Assembly (NCBI RefSeq): GCF_023953935.1
Contig: NZ_JAMLIW010000001.1
Coordinates: forward strand, 372,001-436,000
Source: Thermomonas sp.
GTDB lineage: Bacteria > Pseudomonadota > Gammaproteobacteria > Xanthomonadales > Xanthomonadaceae
DNA: 64,000 bases
Direction of reading: 5' to 3'
Under the pieces are notes generated by a model that was not told the DNA's origin, made no database searches, and was given only the letters and a program-made list of their open reading frames with translations. Of the stretch, positions 22,151-30,106 are shown piece by piece. The position numbers and the translations under genes are program-made. The stretch's first letter is position 1. Each line of letters opens with the position of its first letter.

Positions 22151-23017
22151 ATGCAAAAACCGATCGTCAGCGTCATGGTCAAGGCGGCACGCGCAGGCAG
22201 CGGTGTGTTGTTGCGCGGGATGAACAAGCTCGATGCGATCAACGTGATCGAGAAAGACCGTCTCGACTACGCCAGCGAACTCGACCAGCAGGCCGAGCAA
22301 GCGATCATCCGCGAGCTCAAGCGCGCCCACCCCGATGCGTCGTTCCTCGGCGAGGAAGGTGGCACCCAAGGCCGTGGCGGCAGCCTGTTCGTGATCGATC
22401 CTCTGGACGGCACCAGCAATTACCTGCGCGGGTTTCCCCACTGGTGCATTTCAATTGCGCTGGTCGAAGGCGGGGTGGCGCAGCACGGGGTGGTGTTCGA
22501 TCCGCTGCGCAATGAATTGTTCCTCGCCAGCCGCGGCGCGGGCGCGATGTTGAACGACCGCCGCATCCGCGTCAACGAGCGCAAGGACCTGACCGGCGCA
22601 GTGCTCGCGACGGGCTTTCCCCCCCGCGACCGCGCCCAGGCGGCGGCGCGGCTCGACTGCGTGCGCCGGCTGCTGGCCGACGCCGAGGACATCCGCCGGA
22701 CCGGCTCGGCCGCGCTGGATCTGGCCTATGTGGCCAGCGGCCGACTCGACGGTTATTTCGAAGCCGGCCTCAGAATCTGGGACATCGCCGCCGGCCAGCT
22801 GCTGGTGCGCGAAGCCGGCGGCCGTCTCTGCGACTTCCGCGGTGCGCAGCCGGGCCGGATTGATCCGGCAGCCGGCGGCGGCAGCCACGAGGTCATGGCA
22901 GGCAGCATCAAGCTGGTGGATGCGCTGCTGAAATCCGTGATTCGGGATTCGGGATTCGGGATTCGGGATTCGGGATTCGGGATTCGGGATTCGGGATTCG
23001 GGATTCGGGATTCGTGA
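22151..23017 (+). CDS. suhB: Inositol-1-monophosphatase SuhB with a repeat-encoded tail
   Basis: A 288-residue Li-sensitive phosphatase of the IMPase fold. Metal-site motifs are [18 protein letters not shown] and [15 protein letters not shown]. In E. coli SuhB also acts in rRNA transcription with NusA. A GAGG lies nine bases before ATG 22151. The normal domain ends near residue 265 ([10 protein letters not shown]); the last 20 or so residues are read from a GATTCGG heptamer array and repeat IRDSGFG three times. The stop codon TGA is made by the first variant unit (GATTCGT) followed by GA of the next. The tail is probably a by-product of the array having grown into the gene end. Confidence 0.93.
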   Translation: MQKPIVSVMVKAARAGSGVLLRGMNKLDAINVIEKDRLDYASELDQQAEQAIIRELKRAHPDASFLGEEGGTQGRGGSLFVIDPLDGTSNYLRGFPHWCISIALVEGGVAQHGVVFDPLRNELFLASRGAGAMLNDRRIRVNERKDLTGAVLATGFPPRDRAQAAARLDCVRRLLADAEDIRRTGSAALDLAYVASGRLDGYFEAGLRIWDIAAGQLLVREAGGRLCDFRGAQPGRIDPAAGGGSHEVMAGSIKLVDALLKSVIRDSGFGIRDSGFGIRDSGFGIRDS

Positions 23018-23099
23018 TTCGTGATTCGTGATTCGTGATTCGTGATTCGTGATTCGTGATTCGGGATTCGGGATTCGGGATTCGGGATTCGGGATTCGG
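22939..23099. repeat. 23-unit GATTCGG/GATTCGT heptamer array
   Basis: Twenty-three contiguous seven-base units without gaps: ten GATTCGG, then seven GATTCGT, then six GATTCGG. The first 11 units lie in the suhB reading frame; three units make 21 bases and so encode a seven-residue repeat. The blocks suggest expansion of a single-base variant. Copy number is likely to vary between strains. Confidence 0.97.
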
Positions 23100-23204
23100 G
23101 ATTGGACAGCCATTCGGCTGTCAGTAGCGGCGGGATTGGACAGCCATTACGGCTGTCAGAAGCGGCAGGATTGGACAGCCATTCGGCTGTCAGAAGCGGC
23201 GGGG
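23100..23204. repeat. Three tandem 34-35-base units with a hairpin in each
   Basis: Units start at about 23100, 23134 and 23169 with GATTGGACAGCC and end with CAGAAGCGGC or close variants. Each contains GACAGCC-ATTC-GGCTGTC (the second copy has one extra base in the loop). It directly follows the heptamer array, whose sequence blends into the unit start. No coding potential is seen. A further stem (CCTTCCCGC / GCGGGAAGG, 23248-23271) lies between it and the end of secF. Confidence 0.9.
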
Positions 23205-23304
23205 TTCGGGAAAGCGGCGGGACTTTTGCGTGGTCGGCGACGCCTGACCTTCCCGCATTGCGGCGGGAAGGGAGGATTGCTGCTTGCGACCGGCGACGCG
23301 CCGC

Positions 23305-24267
23305 TTACGGCCGGCGCGCCAGCTCGGCGTGGTCCTTGGCCTTGGGCATCAGGTCCTGCTTGGTCACCTTCAGGCCGCCGATGGTCAGCAGGGCGCAGGA
23401 GATGTAGATCGAAGACAGGGTGCCGATGACGATGCCGATCATCTGCGATTCAGCCATCCCGCGCAGTGAGTCCCCGCCGAAGATGTACAGGGCAAGCGCG
23501 GTCAGGAACGCCACGAACGAGGTGATCACGGTACGCGACAGGGTCTGGTTGACCGACTTGTTCAGGATCTCGGTCGGCTCCGAGCGCAGCGAACGGAAGT
23601 TCTCGCGCACGCGGTCGAATACCACGATGGTGTCGTTGATCGAGAAGCCCATCACCGACAGGATGCCGGCCAGCACGTTGAGGTCGAACTCGTGGCCGCT
23701 GACCGCAAACCAGCCGGCGCAGACGATGACGTCATGCATGGTGCCGATGGTTGCCGCGACCGCGAACTTCTTCTCGAACCGCATCGAGATGTACAGCAGG
23801 AACCCGACGATGACGAAGATCACCGCGTACATGCCGTTCAGCGCCAGGTCCTTGCCGACCTCGGCGCTGATCACCGAGCTGCTGCGCTTGGTCGCGGGGT
23901 TGCCGGCCAGCGACGCCGCCCTGGCGACCGCATCACCGATGCTGGCCGCCTTGTCGCTGGTGCCTTCCTTCTTGTCGTCGGTCTGCAGGCGCACCAGCAG
24001 GTCGTGGTCGCTGCCGAAGCTCTGCACTTCGGCGCCGTGGAAACCGGCCGCCTCGAGCTGTTCACGCACCCGGTCGACGTTCGGTGCCTGCGCATAGCGC
24101 AGCTCGACGCCGATACCGCCGGTGAAATCCAGCGAGAAGTTGAAGCCGCGGGTGCCCATCGCCACCAGCGAGACCAGCATCAGCAGGGCCGCCACCGACA
24201 GCGACACCCAGCGCATCCGCATGAAATCGATGTTGCTGTCGTACGGGAACACATTGAAATGTTTCAT
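23305..24267 (-). CDS. secF: Protein translocase subunit SecF
   Basis: A 320-residue inner-membrane protein with the SecF layout: one membrane segment near residues 20-38, a periplasmic loop to about 135, then five more segments. Markers are FNFSLDFTGGIGVELRY near the start and GFSINDTIVVFDRVREN in the membrane part. With SecD and YajC it drives late steps of Sec export using the proton gradient. It is the last gene of the queA-tgt-yajC-secD-secF cluster and starts 13 bases after secD. Confidence 0.97.
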   Translation of the reverse strand: MKHFNVFPYDSNIDFMRMRWVSLSVAALLMLVSLVAMGTRGFNFSLDFTGGIGVELRYAQAPNVDRVREQLEAAGFHGAEVQSFGSDHDLLVRLQTDDKKEGTSDKAASIGDAVARAASLAGNPATKRSSSVISAEVGKDLALNGMYAVIFVIVGFLLYISMRFEKKFAVAATIGTMHDVIVCAGWFAVSGHEFDLNVLAGILSVMGFSINDTIVVFDRVRENFRSLRSEPTEILNKSVNQTLSRTVITSFVAFLTALALYIFGGDSLRGMAESQMIGIVIGTLSSIYISCALLTIGGLKVTKQDLMPKAKDHAELARRP

Positions 24268-24280
24268 GGCCTGTGCTCCT

Positions 24281-26149
24281 TCAGATCGAAACCGACTTCG
24301 GCTTGCGCTTGCCGCCGTAGATCGCGGTGGCGATGCCGCGCGAGACCGAGACCGCGGTGTAGGCCGAGGTGATGATGCCGAGCATGGTGGTCATGCCGAA
24401 CCCCTTCAGCGGGCCGCTGCCGAAGGCGAACATCGCCAGTCCGGCCAGGAACGCCGTGACGTTGGCATCGAGAATGGTCCCTGAGGCGCGGTCGTAGCCT
24501 TCGGCAATGGCTTTCTGCGGCGGCAGCCCGATCCGCAATTCCTCGCGTATTCGTTCGTTGATCAGCACGTTGGCGTCCACCGACATGCCCACCGTCAGCG
24601 CGATGCCGGCAAGGCCGGGCAGGCTCATGGTCGCCCCGATCATCGACATCAAGGCAAACACCATGACCAGGTTGATCAACAGCGCCAGGCAGGTGACCAG
24701 GCCGAACACCCGGTAATAGACGAGGAAGAACCCGAGCGCGAACAGGAAGGAGTAGGTCACCGCCTTGAGGCCGCGATCGACGTTCTCCCTGCCCAGGCTC
24801 GGGCCGATGGTCCGTTCATCGACGAAGTCCATCGGCGCCGCCAGCGCGCCGGCGCGCAGCAGCAGCGCCAGGTCGGCCGCATCCTTCATGCTGTCCAGGC
24901 CGGTGGTCTGGAACTCCTTGCCCAGCGTGCCCTGGATGGTGGCCACCGAGATCACCTGCTCGCGGGTGCGGGTACTGCGCACTTCGCGACCATCGACCAT
25001 CTTCACTTCGGGGATGCGCTCGATGTAGACCACCGCCATCAGCTTGCCGACGTGGGCGCTGGAATAGTCGAACATGCGCTGGCCGCCGGCCGCGTTCAGG
25101 CGCACCCGCACCGCGGGAGTGCCCGACTGCGAATCGAAGAACGAGGACGCGGTCTGGAGCTGTTCGCCGGAGGCGATCACGCGCTTGTTGAGCAGGACCG
25201 GGGTCGGCTTGCCGTCCGGGCCCAGCTCCTTGCGGTAGTAGATGCGCGCCTCCGGCGGAATGTTGCCGGTATCGCGGGCCTCGATCGCATTGCCCTCGAC
25301 CACGCCGCGGTACTCCAGCGTGGCAGTCGCACCGAGGATGCGCTTGGCTTGCGCGGTGTCCTGCACGCCCGGCAGCTGGATCGCGATGCGGTCGGCGCCC
25401 TGGCGCTGGATGATCGGCTCGGCGACGCCCAATTCGTTGATGCGGTTGCTCAGGGTGCCGATGTTCTGCTGCACGGCATCGGCAAGGGCCTTGTCCAGTT
25501 CGGTTTGCGGAATCTGCACCCGAATGGTGTCGCCCTCGGCACTGATCTGGTAGGTCGGCATGCTGGTGGCGATCAGGCGCTCTGCCGCATTCGGATCCTG
25601 GCCGGCGCTCAATTTGGCGATGACCGTGTTGTTGGCCGCCGGCTCCACCGAGATGTAGCGGATGCGGTTGTCACGCAGCACGCCGCGGATGTCCTCGGCG
25701 GCCGATTCGAACAACTTCCGCATGGCCGCATGGCGGTCGACCTGCATCAGGAAGTACACGCCACCCTGCAAGTCCAGACCAAGCAGCATGGGCTTGGCGC
25801 CAAGAGCCGCCATCCAGTCCGGCACCGTCGAAGCCAGGTTCAATGCCACCACATAGTCGCTGCCGGCGAGCTCGCGCAGCGCTCCGGCCGCGCGCGACTG
25901 ATCGTCCGCCGATGCCAGGCGCACCAGCAGATTGCCGTCCTTCTGGACTTCGATCTCCTTGGGTGTGAGGTTCGCCGTCTTCAGCGCCGCCGCGACGCGG
26001 GTCTGGAAGGCGGCATCGATGCGCGCCCCGCGGTTGGCGGTGATCTGCACCGAAGGGTCCTGCGGATACATGTTCGGCACCGCGTAAAACGCGCTGAGAA
26101 TCAGGACAATCGCGGCAATGAAGTATTTCAGGCGGCTGTAGACGAGCAT
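24281..26149 (-). CDS. secD: Protein translocase subunit SecD
   Basis: A 622-residue partner of SecF. It has an N-terminal membrane segment (YFIAAIVLILSAFYAVPNMY), a long periplasmic region with the P1 head (GLDLQGGVYFLMQVD), and five C-terminal membrane segments with GIALTVGMSVDANVLINERIREE. The ATG at 26149, with GAGG seven bases before it, is preferred to the TTG two codons upstream. The gene follows yajC by 61 bases. Confidence 0.97.
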   Translation of the reverse strand: MLVYSRLKYFIAAIVLILSAFYAVPNMYPQDPSVQITANRGARIDAAFQTRVAAALKTANLTPKEIEVQKDGNLLVRLASADDQSRAAGALRELAGSDYVVALNLASTVPDWMAALGAKPMLLGLDLQGGVYFLMQVDRHAAMRKLFESAAEDIRGVLRDNRIRYISVEPAANNTVIAKLSAGQDPNAAERLIATSMPTYQISAEGDTIRVQIPQTELDKALADAVQQNIGTLSNRINELGVAEPIIQRQGADRIAIQLPGVQDTAQAKRILGATATLEYRGVVEGNAIEARDTGNIPPEARIYYRKELGPDGKPTPVLLNKRVIASGEQLQTASSFFDSQSGTPAVRVRLNAAGGQRMFDYSSAHVGKLMAVVYIERIPEVKMVDGREVRSTRTREQVISVATIQGTLGKEFQTTGLDSMKDAADLALLLRAGALAAPMDFVDERTIGPSLGRENVDRGLKAVTYSFLFALGFFLVYYRVFGLVTCLALLINLVMVFALMSMIGATMSLPGLAGIALTVGMSVDANVLINERIREELRIGLPPQKAIAEGYDRASGTILDANVTAFLAGLAMFAFGSGPLKGFGMTTMLGIITSAYTAVSVSRGIATAIYGGKRKPKSVSI

Positions 26150-26210
26150 CGGCAAACCTCAGTTGGCGGCAGACGCCAAACCTTCGAACATCAGTGGATC
26201 GTTGGGCGGA

Positions 26211-26552
26211 TCAGGCGGATTTCAGGGTGCCCTTGGGCAGGACGTTGGAGATTGCGCCCTTCTGGACCCGCAGCTGCACACCGTCGGCGACTTCCACCGT
26301 GATGAAGCTCTCGCTGATCGCCGCCACGGTGCCGGCGATGCCGCCGCTGGTGATGACCTCATCGCCCTTGTGCAGTTTTTCGAGCATCTGCCGGTGCTCT
26401 TTCTGCCGCTTCATCTGCGGCCGGATCATGATGAAGTACATGATCGCGATCAGCGCGAGGAAGAACAGCGAAGAGGACAGCATGCTGTCGGGCTGGCCGG
26501 AACCGGCGGACTGGGCGTGGGCGACCGGGATCAGGAAATCAAGAGGATTCAT
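26211..26552 (-). CDS. yajC: Preprotein translocase subunit YajC
   Basis: A 113-residue small membrane protein: short N-terminal tail, one membrane helix (SLFFLALIAIMYFIMIRP) and a cytoplasmic part with GDEVITSGGIAGTV, the family signature. It binds SecDF and AcrB in E. coli and is not essential there. It lies between tgt and secD as in most gammaproteobacteria. Confidence 0.96.
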   Translation of the reverse strand: MNPLDFLIPVAHAQSAGSGQPDSMLSSSLFFLALIAIMYFIMIRPQMKRQKEHRQMLEKLHKGDEVITSGGIAGTVAAISESFITVEVADGVQLRVQKGAISNVLPKGTLKSA

Positions 26553-26696
26553 GGGGTGTCCGGGAAGATCAACAAAGGGCCGGAAACGGCCAGCCGCGCA
26601 TTATGCCATGTCGGGCCGCTCCCTTCTCCCGCACGCTTGCAGAAGCTGCCCGAAGAACCTGCCCCCGCGAAGGCGGGGGCGGATGAGGGGGCAGCC
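26553..26696. other. Gap between tgt and yajC with a GC hairpin
   Basis: GCCCCCGC-CTTC-GCGGGGGC (minus-strand reading, about 26672-26691) forms an eight-base stem right after the tgt stop. It has no T-run and may only weaken read-through into yajC-secD-secF or protect the tgt message end. Confidence 0.4.
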
Positions 26697-27821
26697 TCAG
26701 GCGCGCCGGGCCGCGTGGAAAGACTCGCGGAATGCCGCAAAAGTTCCCGCTTCGATCGCATCCCGCATCTGCGCCATCAAGCGCTGGTAGTAGCGCAGGT
26801 TGTGCAGGGTGCCCAGCATCGGCGCCAGCATTTCGTTGCAGCGGTCGAGGTGGCGCAGGTAGCTGCGGCTGAAGCCGCCCGCGCAGGCCACGCAGTCGCA
26901 GCCCTCCTCGATCGGCCGCAGGTCGTGTTCGTACTGCGCATTACGCACCCGGATCACGCCGGTACTGGTGAAAAAATGACCATTGCGGGCATTGCGGGTG
27001 GGCATCACGCAGTCGAACATGTCGACCCCGCGCGCCACCGCCTCGACCAGATCTTCGGGGCGGCCCACGCCCATCAGGTAGCGCGGCCGGCCTTCGGGCA
27101 GCTGCGGGCAGGTGTGGTCGAGCATGGCATTGCGCTCGTCCTCGGTCTCGCCGACCGCGAGCCCGCCGATCGCATAACCATCGAATCCGATCTGCTTCAG
27201 CCCGTCCGCCGATCGCGTGCGCAGGTCGCGATGGACGCCGCCCTGGACGATGCCGAACAGCGCTGCGTCATTGCCCTCGTGGGCATTTCTGGAGCGCTCG
27301 GCCCAGCGCAGCGACAGTTGCATGGATTGGTCGATCAGGCGCTTGTCGGCCGGCTGGCCATCGATATTCACCGGCGGGCACTCGTCGAAAATCATCACGA
27401 TGTCGCTGCCCAGCACCTTCTGGATGTGCATCGATTCCTCGGGCCCCAGGAACACCTGGCGGCCATCGGTGGGCGCGGCGAAGGTGACTCCGGCCTCGGT
27501 GATCTTGCGCCGGTGCGCCAGCGAGAACACCTGGAAGCCGCCGGAATCGGTCAGGATCGGCCCGTCCCAGCGGGCGAAGCCGTGCAGGCCGCCGTGCGCT
27601 TCGATCACCTCCAACCCGGGACGCAAATAGAGGTGGAAGGTATTGGCGAGAATGATCTGCGCGCCGAGGTCGCGCACCTGCTGCGGCAGCACGCCCTTGA
27701 CCGAGCCATAGGTCCCCACCGGCATGAACGCCGGGGTTTCGATGACGCCGCGCGGAAAGCTGATGCTACCGCGGCGAGCGCTGCCGTCGGTGTTCAGCAG
27801 ATCAAAGGACATGCGGCTCAT
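26697..27821 (-). CDS. tgt: Queuine tRNA-ribosyltransferase
   Basis: A 374-residue TIM-barrel enzyme that swaps guanine 34 for preQ1 in Asp, Asn, His and Tyr tRNAs. Catalytic Asp motifs are [12 protein letters not shown] and [17 protein letters not shown]; the zinc site is [22 protein letters not shown] about six bases before ATG 27821 supports this start, three codons before a second ATG. queA, for the next step of queuosine synthesis, is just upstream. Confidence 0.97.
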   Translation of the reverse strand: MSRMSFDLLNTDGSARRGSISFPRGVIETPAFMPVGTYGSVKGVLPQQVRDLGAQIILANTFHLYLRPGLEVIEAHGGLHGFARWDGPILTDSGGFQVFSLAHRRKITEAGVTFAAPTDGRQVFLGPEESMHIQKVLGSDIVMIFDECPPVNIDGQPADKRLIDQSMQLSLRWAERSRNAHEGNDAALFGIVQGGVHRDLRTRSADGLKQIGFDGYAIGGLAVGETEDERNAMLDHTCPQLPEGRPRYLMGVGRPEDLVEAVARGVDMFDCVMPTRNARNGHFFTSTGVIRVRNAQYEHDLRPIEEGCDCVACAGGFSRSYLRHLDRCNEMLAPMLGTLHNLRYYQRLMAQMRDAIEAGTFAAFRESFHAARRA

Positions 27822-28052
27822 GCGAGGCCTCCAGAAAGTCGGAAGCATGGCCCGCGGGCGGCCGGGGCTTCGTAAAGCGCGCCATGGATGGCGCGAGGCG
27901 GCGCATCGAACACGGACGTTCGCATGCGCCGGGGAGAAGCCCCGGCCGCCCGGAGGTCATGCTGAGGCGGACGCCGGGATCCATTTTGGCCCTGCCTATT
28001 CTCTGGAAGCGGAAATGGATTCCGGCCTTCGCCGGAATGACGAATGAAAAAC
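27822..28052. repeat. Repeat-rich gap with a 16-base inverted repeat
   Basis: The arms GGGCGGCCGGGGCTTC (27856-27871) and GAAGCCCCGGCCGCCC (27936-27951) match perfectly and enclose 64 bases that hold a second palindrome (GCGCCATGGATGGCGC). After the right arm comes TCCGGCCTTCGCCGGAATGAC (28020-28040), a palindrome of a kind often dispersed in proteobacterial genomes. No gene is seen. The element interrupts the otherwise tight queA-tgt pair. Confidence 0.75.
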
Positions 28053-29093
28053 TCATGCAGCCTGCTCCGCCGGCCACAACAACATCGCATCGCCATAGCT
28101 GAAGAACCGATAGCGCTCGCGCACGGCGTGGCCGTAGGCGCTGAAGATCCGCGACTTGCCGGCGAAGGCCGACACCAGCATCAGCAAGGTGCTTTCGGGA
28201 AGGTGGAAATTGGTCATCAGGCCGTCGATGGCGCGGAAACGGTAGCCGGGATAGATGAAGATCCGGGTATCGCCGGTGAACGGTTGCAAGCGCCCATCGC
28301 CACAGGCACTTTCCAGCGCCCGCACCACGGTAGTGCCCACCGCGATCACCCGGCCACCGGCAGCGCGGGTGCGCATCACCTGTCCGACCAGCGCTTCGCT
28401 GACGTGGATCCATTCGCTGTGCATGTGGTGGCGCTCGACATCATCCACCCGCACCGGCTGGAAGGTCCCGGCACCGACGTGCAATGTCACATAGGCGAAT
28501 GCGATGCCACGTTCCTGCAGCGCATCGAGCAAGGCCGGATCGAAGTGCAGGCCGGCGGTGGGCGCCGCCACCGCGCCGGTTTCGCGTGCGAACACGGTCT
28601 GGTAGCGCTCGGCATCGGCCGCGTCCGGCGCACGCGTGATGTAGGGCGGCAGCGGCATCTGGCCGACCCGCTGCAGCCACGTCTCCAGCGACGCATCGAC
28701 GTGGAAGCGCAGCGTCCAGAAACCGTCTTCCGCACGCGCCAGCACCTCGGCCTCACCGCCTGCATCCAGCGCGATCCGGCTGCCGATCTGCGGCGGTTTG
28801 CTCACGCCCAACTGCACCAGCGCCTGCGCATCCGGGCGCAGCCGTTCGATCATGATCTCGACCCGACCGCCGCTGGCCTTGTGTCCGAACAGCCGCGCCG
28901 GAATCACCCGGGTGTCGTTGAACACCAGCAGATCTCCGGCGCGCAGCAGCGTCGGGAGGTCGCGGACATGGCGATCCTCGAACTTCCCCGCACCCGGCGG
29001 AACCACCAGCAGGCGGCTGGCCGAACGCTGCGCCAGCGGCGCCTGGGCGATCAAATCGGGCGGCAGGCCGTAGTGGAAATCGGAGGTCTTCAA
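28053..29093 (-). CDS. queA: S-adenosylmethionine:tRNA ribosyltransferase-isomerase
   Basis: A 346-residue enzyme that moves the ribosyl part of AdoMet onto preQ1 in tRNA to make epoxyqueuosine. It starts KTSDFHYGLPPDLIAQ and carries the family blocks FNDTRVIPARLFG, PTAGLHFD, HVGAGTFQPV and MTNFHLPESTLLMLV. The frame begins with TTG at 29093, where the homology starts; no ATG in a fitting place was found, so a TTG start is likely. It heads the queA-tgt-yajC-secDF cluster. Confidence 0.95.
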   Translation of the reverse strand: MKTSDFHYGLPPDLIAQAPLAQRSASRLLVVPPGAGKFEDRHVRDLPTLLRAGDLLVFNDTRVIPARLFGHKASGGRVEIMIERLRPDAQALVQLGVSKPPQIGSRIALDAGGEAEVLARAEDGFWTLRFHVDASLETWLQRVGQMPLPPYITRAPDAADAERYQTVFARETGAVAAPTAGLHFDPALLDALQERGIAFAYVTLHVGAGTFQPVRVDDVERHHMHSEWIHVSEALVGQVMRTRAAGGRVIAVGTTVVRALESACGDGRLQPFTGDTRIFIYPGYRFRAIDGLMTNFHLPESTLLMLVSAFAGKSRIFSAYGHAVRERYRFFSYGDAMLLWPAEQAA

Positions 29094-29180
29094 GCGTTGC
29101 GGACTTCTGGAAACGAGCGCGTCATTGTAAGAGGCACACAGCGCGCCGCCGAAGGACTACCACCACCTCTCGGCGAGGCG

Positions 29181-29534
29181 CTACCCGGCGACCATGCTGA
29201 CGGAGAGCCGCTTGCCGCCACGCAGCACCGTCATGCGGACGCTGTCGCCGGTCCGGATGGCCGCCATGGCCTTGAACAGCTTTCTTCCCGACTGCCCGGT
29301 CACGGTCATTCCGTTCAACGACTCGATGATGTCGCCAGACATCAGGCCCGCCCGCATCGCAGGGGAGTCTTTCTCGACGCCGTTGATGACCAGGCGATCC
29401 ATCCTGGCGTCGAAAGTGGTGCGCTGGGCCGTGAACGCCACCGTCAAGCCGAGACGACCTTGCCCGGCCGATGCGGATATCGAAATGACGAACAGCGTCA
29501 GAATCAACAGGCATTTTTTCCAGAAGTCGGACAT
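29181..29534 (-). CDS. Secreted single PDZ-domain protein
   Basis: A 117-residue protein: signal peptide (FWKKCLLILTLFVISISASA) followed by one PDZ domain with the peptide-binding loop region GRLGLTV, the core VEKDSPAMRAGLMSGDIIESLNG, and a final strand RMTVLRGGKRLSV. No protease domain is attached, so it may act as a binding module or regulator in the periplasm. It starts six bases after the Lrp-type regulator gene and is probably read with it. Function unknown. Confidence 0.8.
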   Translation of the reverse strand: MSDFWKKCLLILTLFVISISASAGQGRLGLTVAFTAQRTTFDARMDRLVINGVEKDSPAMRAGLMSGDIIESLNGMTVTGQSGRKLFKAMAAIRTGDSVRMTVLRGGKRLSVSMVAG

Positions 29535-29540
29535 GGCGGG

Positions 29541-29972
29541 CTACCGCTCGAACTTGGTCGACAGGATGATCGAGGTATTGGTGCGCTCGACCCCGTCGAT
29601 CGCGCCGATGCGGTCGGTCAGCACGTCCATTTCGCCGACGCTGGCGGTGGTCGCCAGCGCAATCAGGTCGTGGCCGCCGCTGATCGAATACAGCACGCGC
29701 ACTTCGTGCATGCCGCGCAGGGCCTTCACCGCCATCGCCATCTGGCGCGGACGCAGGGTGATCAGGATGTGGGCGCGGATGCGGCTTTGCTCGAGCTCTT
29801 CATCGATCCGCACCGTGTAGCCGCGAATCACGCCCTGATGTTCGAGCCGGGCGATGCGATTTTGCACCGTGGTGCGCGACAGCCCGAGCTTGCGCGCGAT
29901 GTCGGCGGTTGAGGCGCGCGCGTTCTCGCGCAGCACGGCCAGCAGCAGTTCGTCGGCGGCGGAAATCGGCAT
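29541..29972 (-). CDS. Lrp/AsnC family transcriptional regulator
   Basis: A 143-residue regulator: an N-terminal helix-turn-helix (STADIARKLGLSRTTVQNRIARLEHQGVIRGY is spread over residues 21-52) and a C-terminal RAM domain that binds small ligands, usually amino acids, and forms octamers. It is divergent from a class-III aminotransferase gene, with 134 bases between, so control of that gene is the natural guess. No ribosome binding site is clear; TATGCT lies eight bases before ATG 29972. Confidence 0.92.
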   Translation of the reverse strand: MPISAADELLLAVLRENARASTADIARKLGLSRTTVQNRIARLEHQGVIRGYTVRIDEELEQSRIRAHILITLRPRQMAMAVKALRGMHEVRVLYSISGGHDLIALATTASVGEMDVLTDRIGAIDGVERTNTSIILSTKFER

Positions 29973-30106
29973 ATCGGCGAAGCATACCGGCACATCGCCC
30001 GAATTGCCCGTCGAAGCGGTCGAATCCGACCTGTTTTTCGACCGGGAACTGTTGATAATAATGGGTTGAACAGTGGATTTGCGGCACCAGCCGGAAAGGA
30101 GAACCC
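29973..30106. promoter_or_regulatory. Divergent control region of the Lrp-type regulator and aminotransferase genes
   Basis: This 134-base gap is more A/T-rich in its middle (GTTGATAATAATGGGTTG near 30051-30068) than the genes at its sides. GATAAT at about 30054-30059 is a possible -10 for the aminotransferase. Related triplets TCGAA and TTCGA recur, which may be regulator sites. No exact Lrp operator is claimed. Confidence 0.35.

Noticed and set aside
22939..23204. Tandem repeats as a possible CRISPR array.
   Set aside because: Units are seven or 34 bases, contiguous, without unique spacers, and no cas genes are near.
27802..28413. Open frame of about 200 codons on the minus strand over the gap between tgt and queA.
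   Set aside because: It crosses the palindromic element and the end of queA in another frame and has no start signal or domain.
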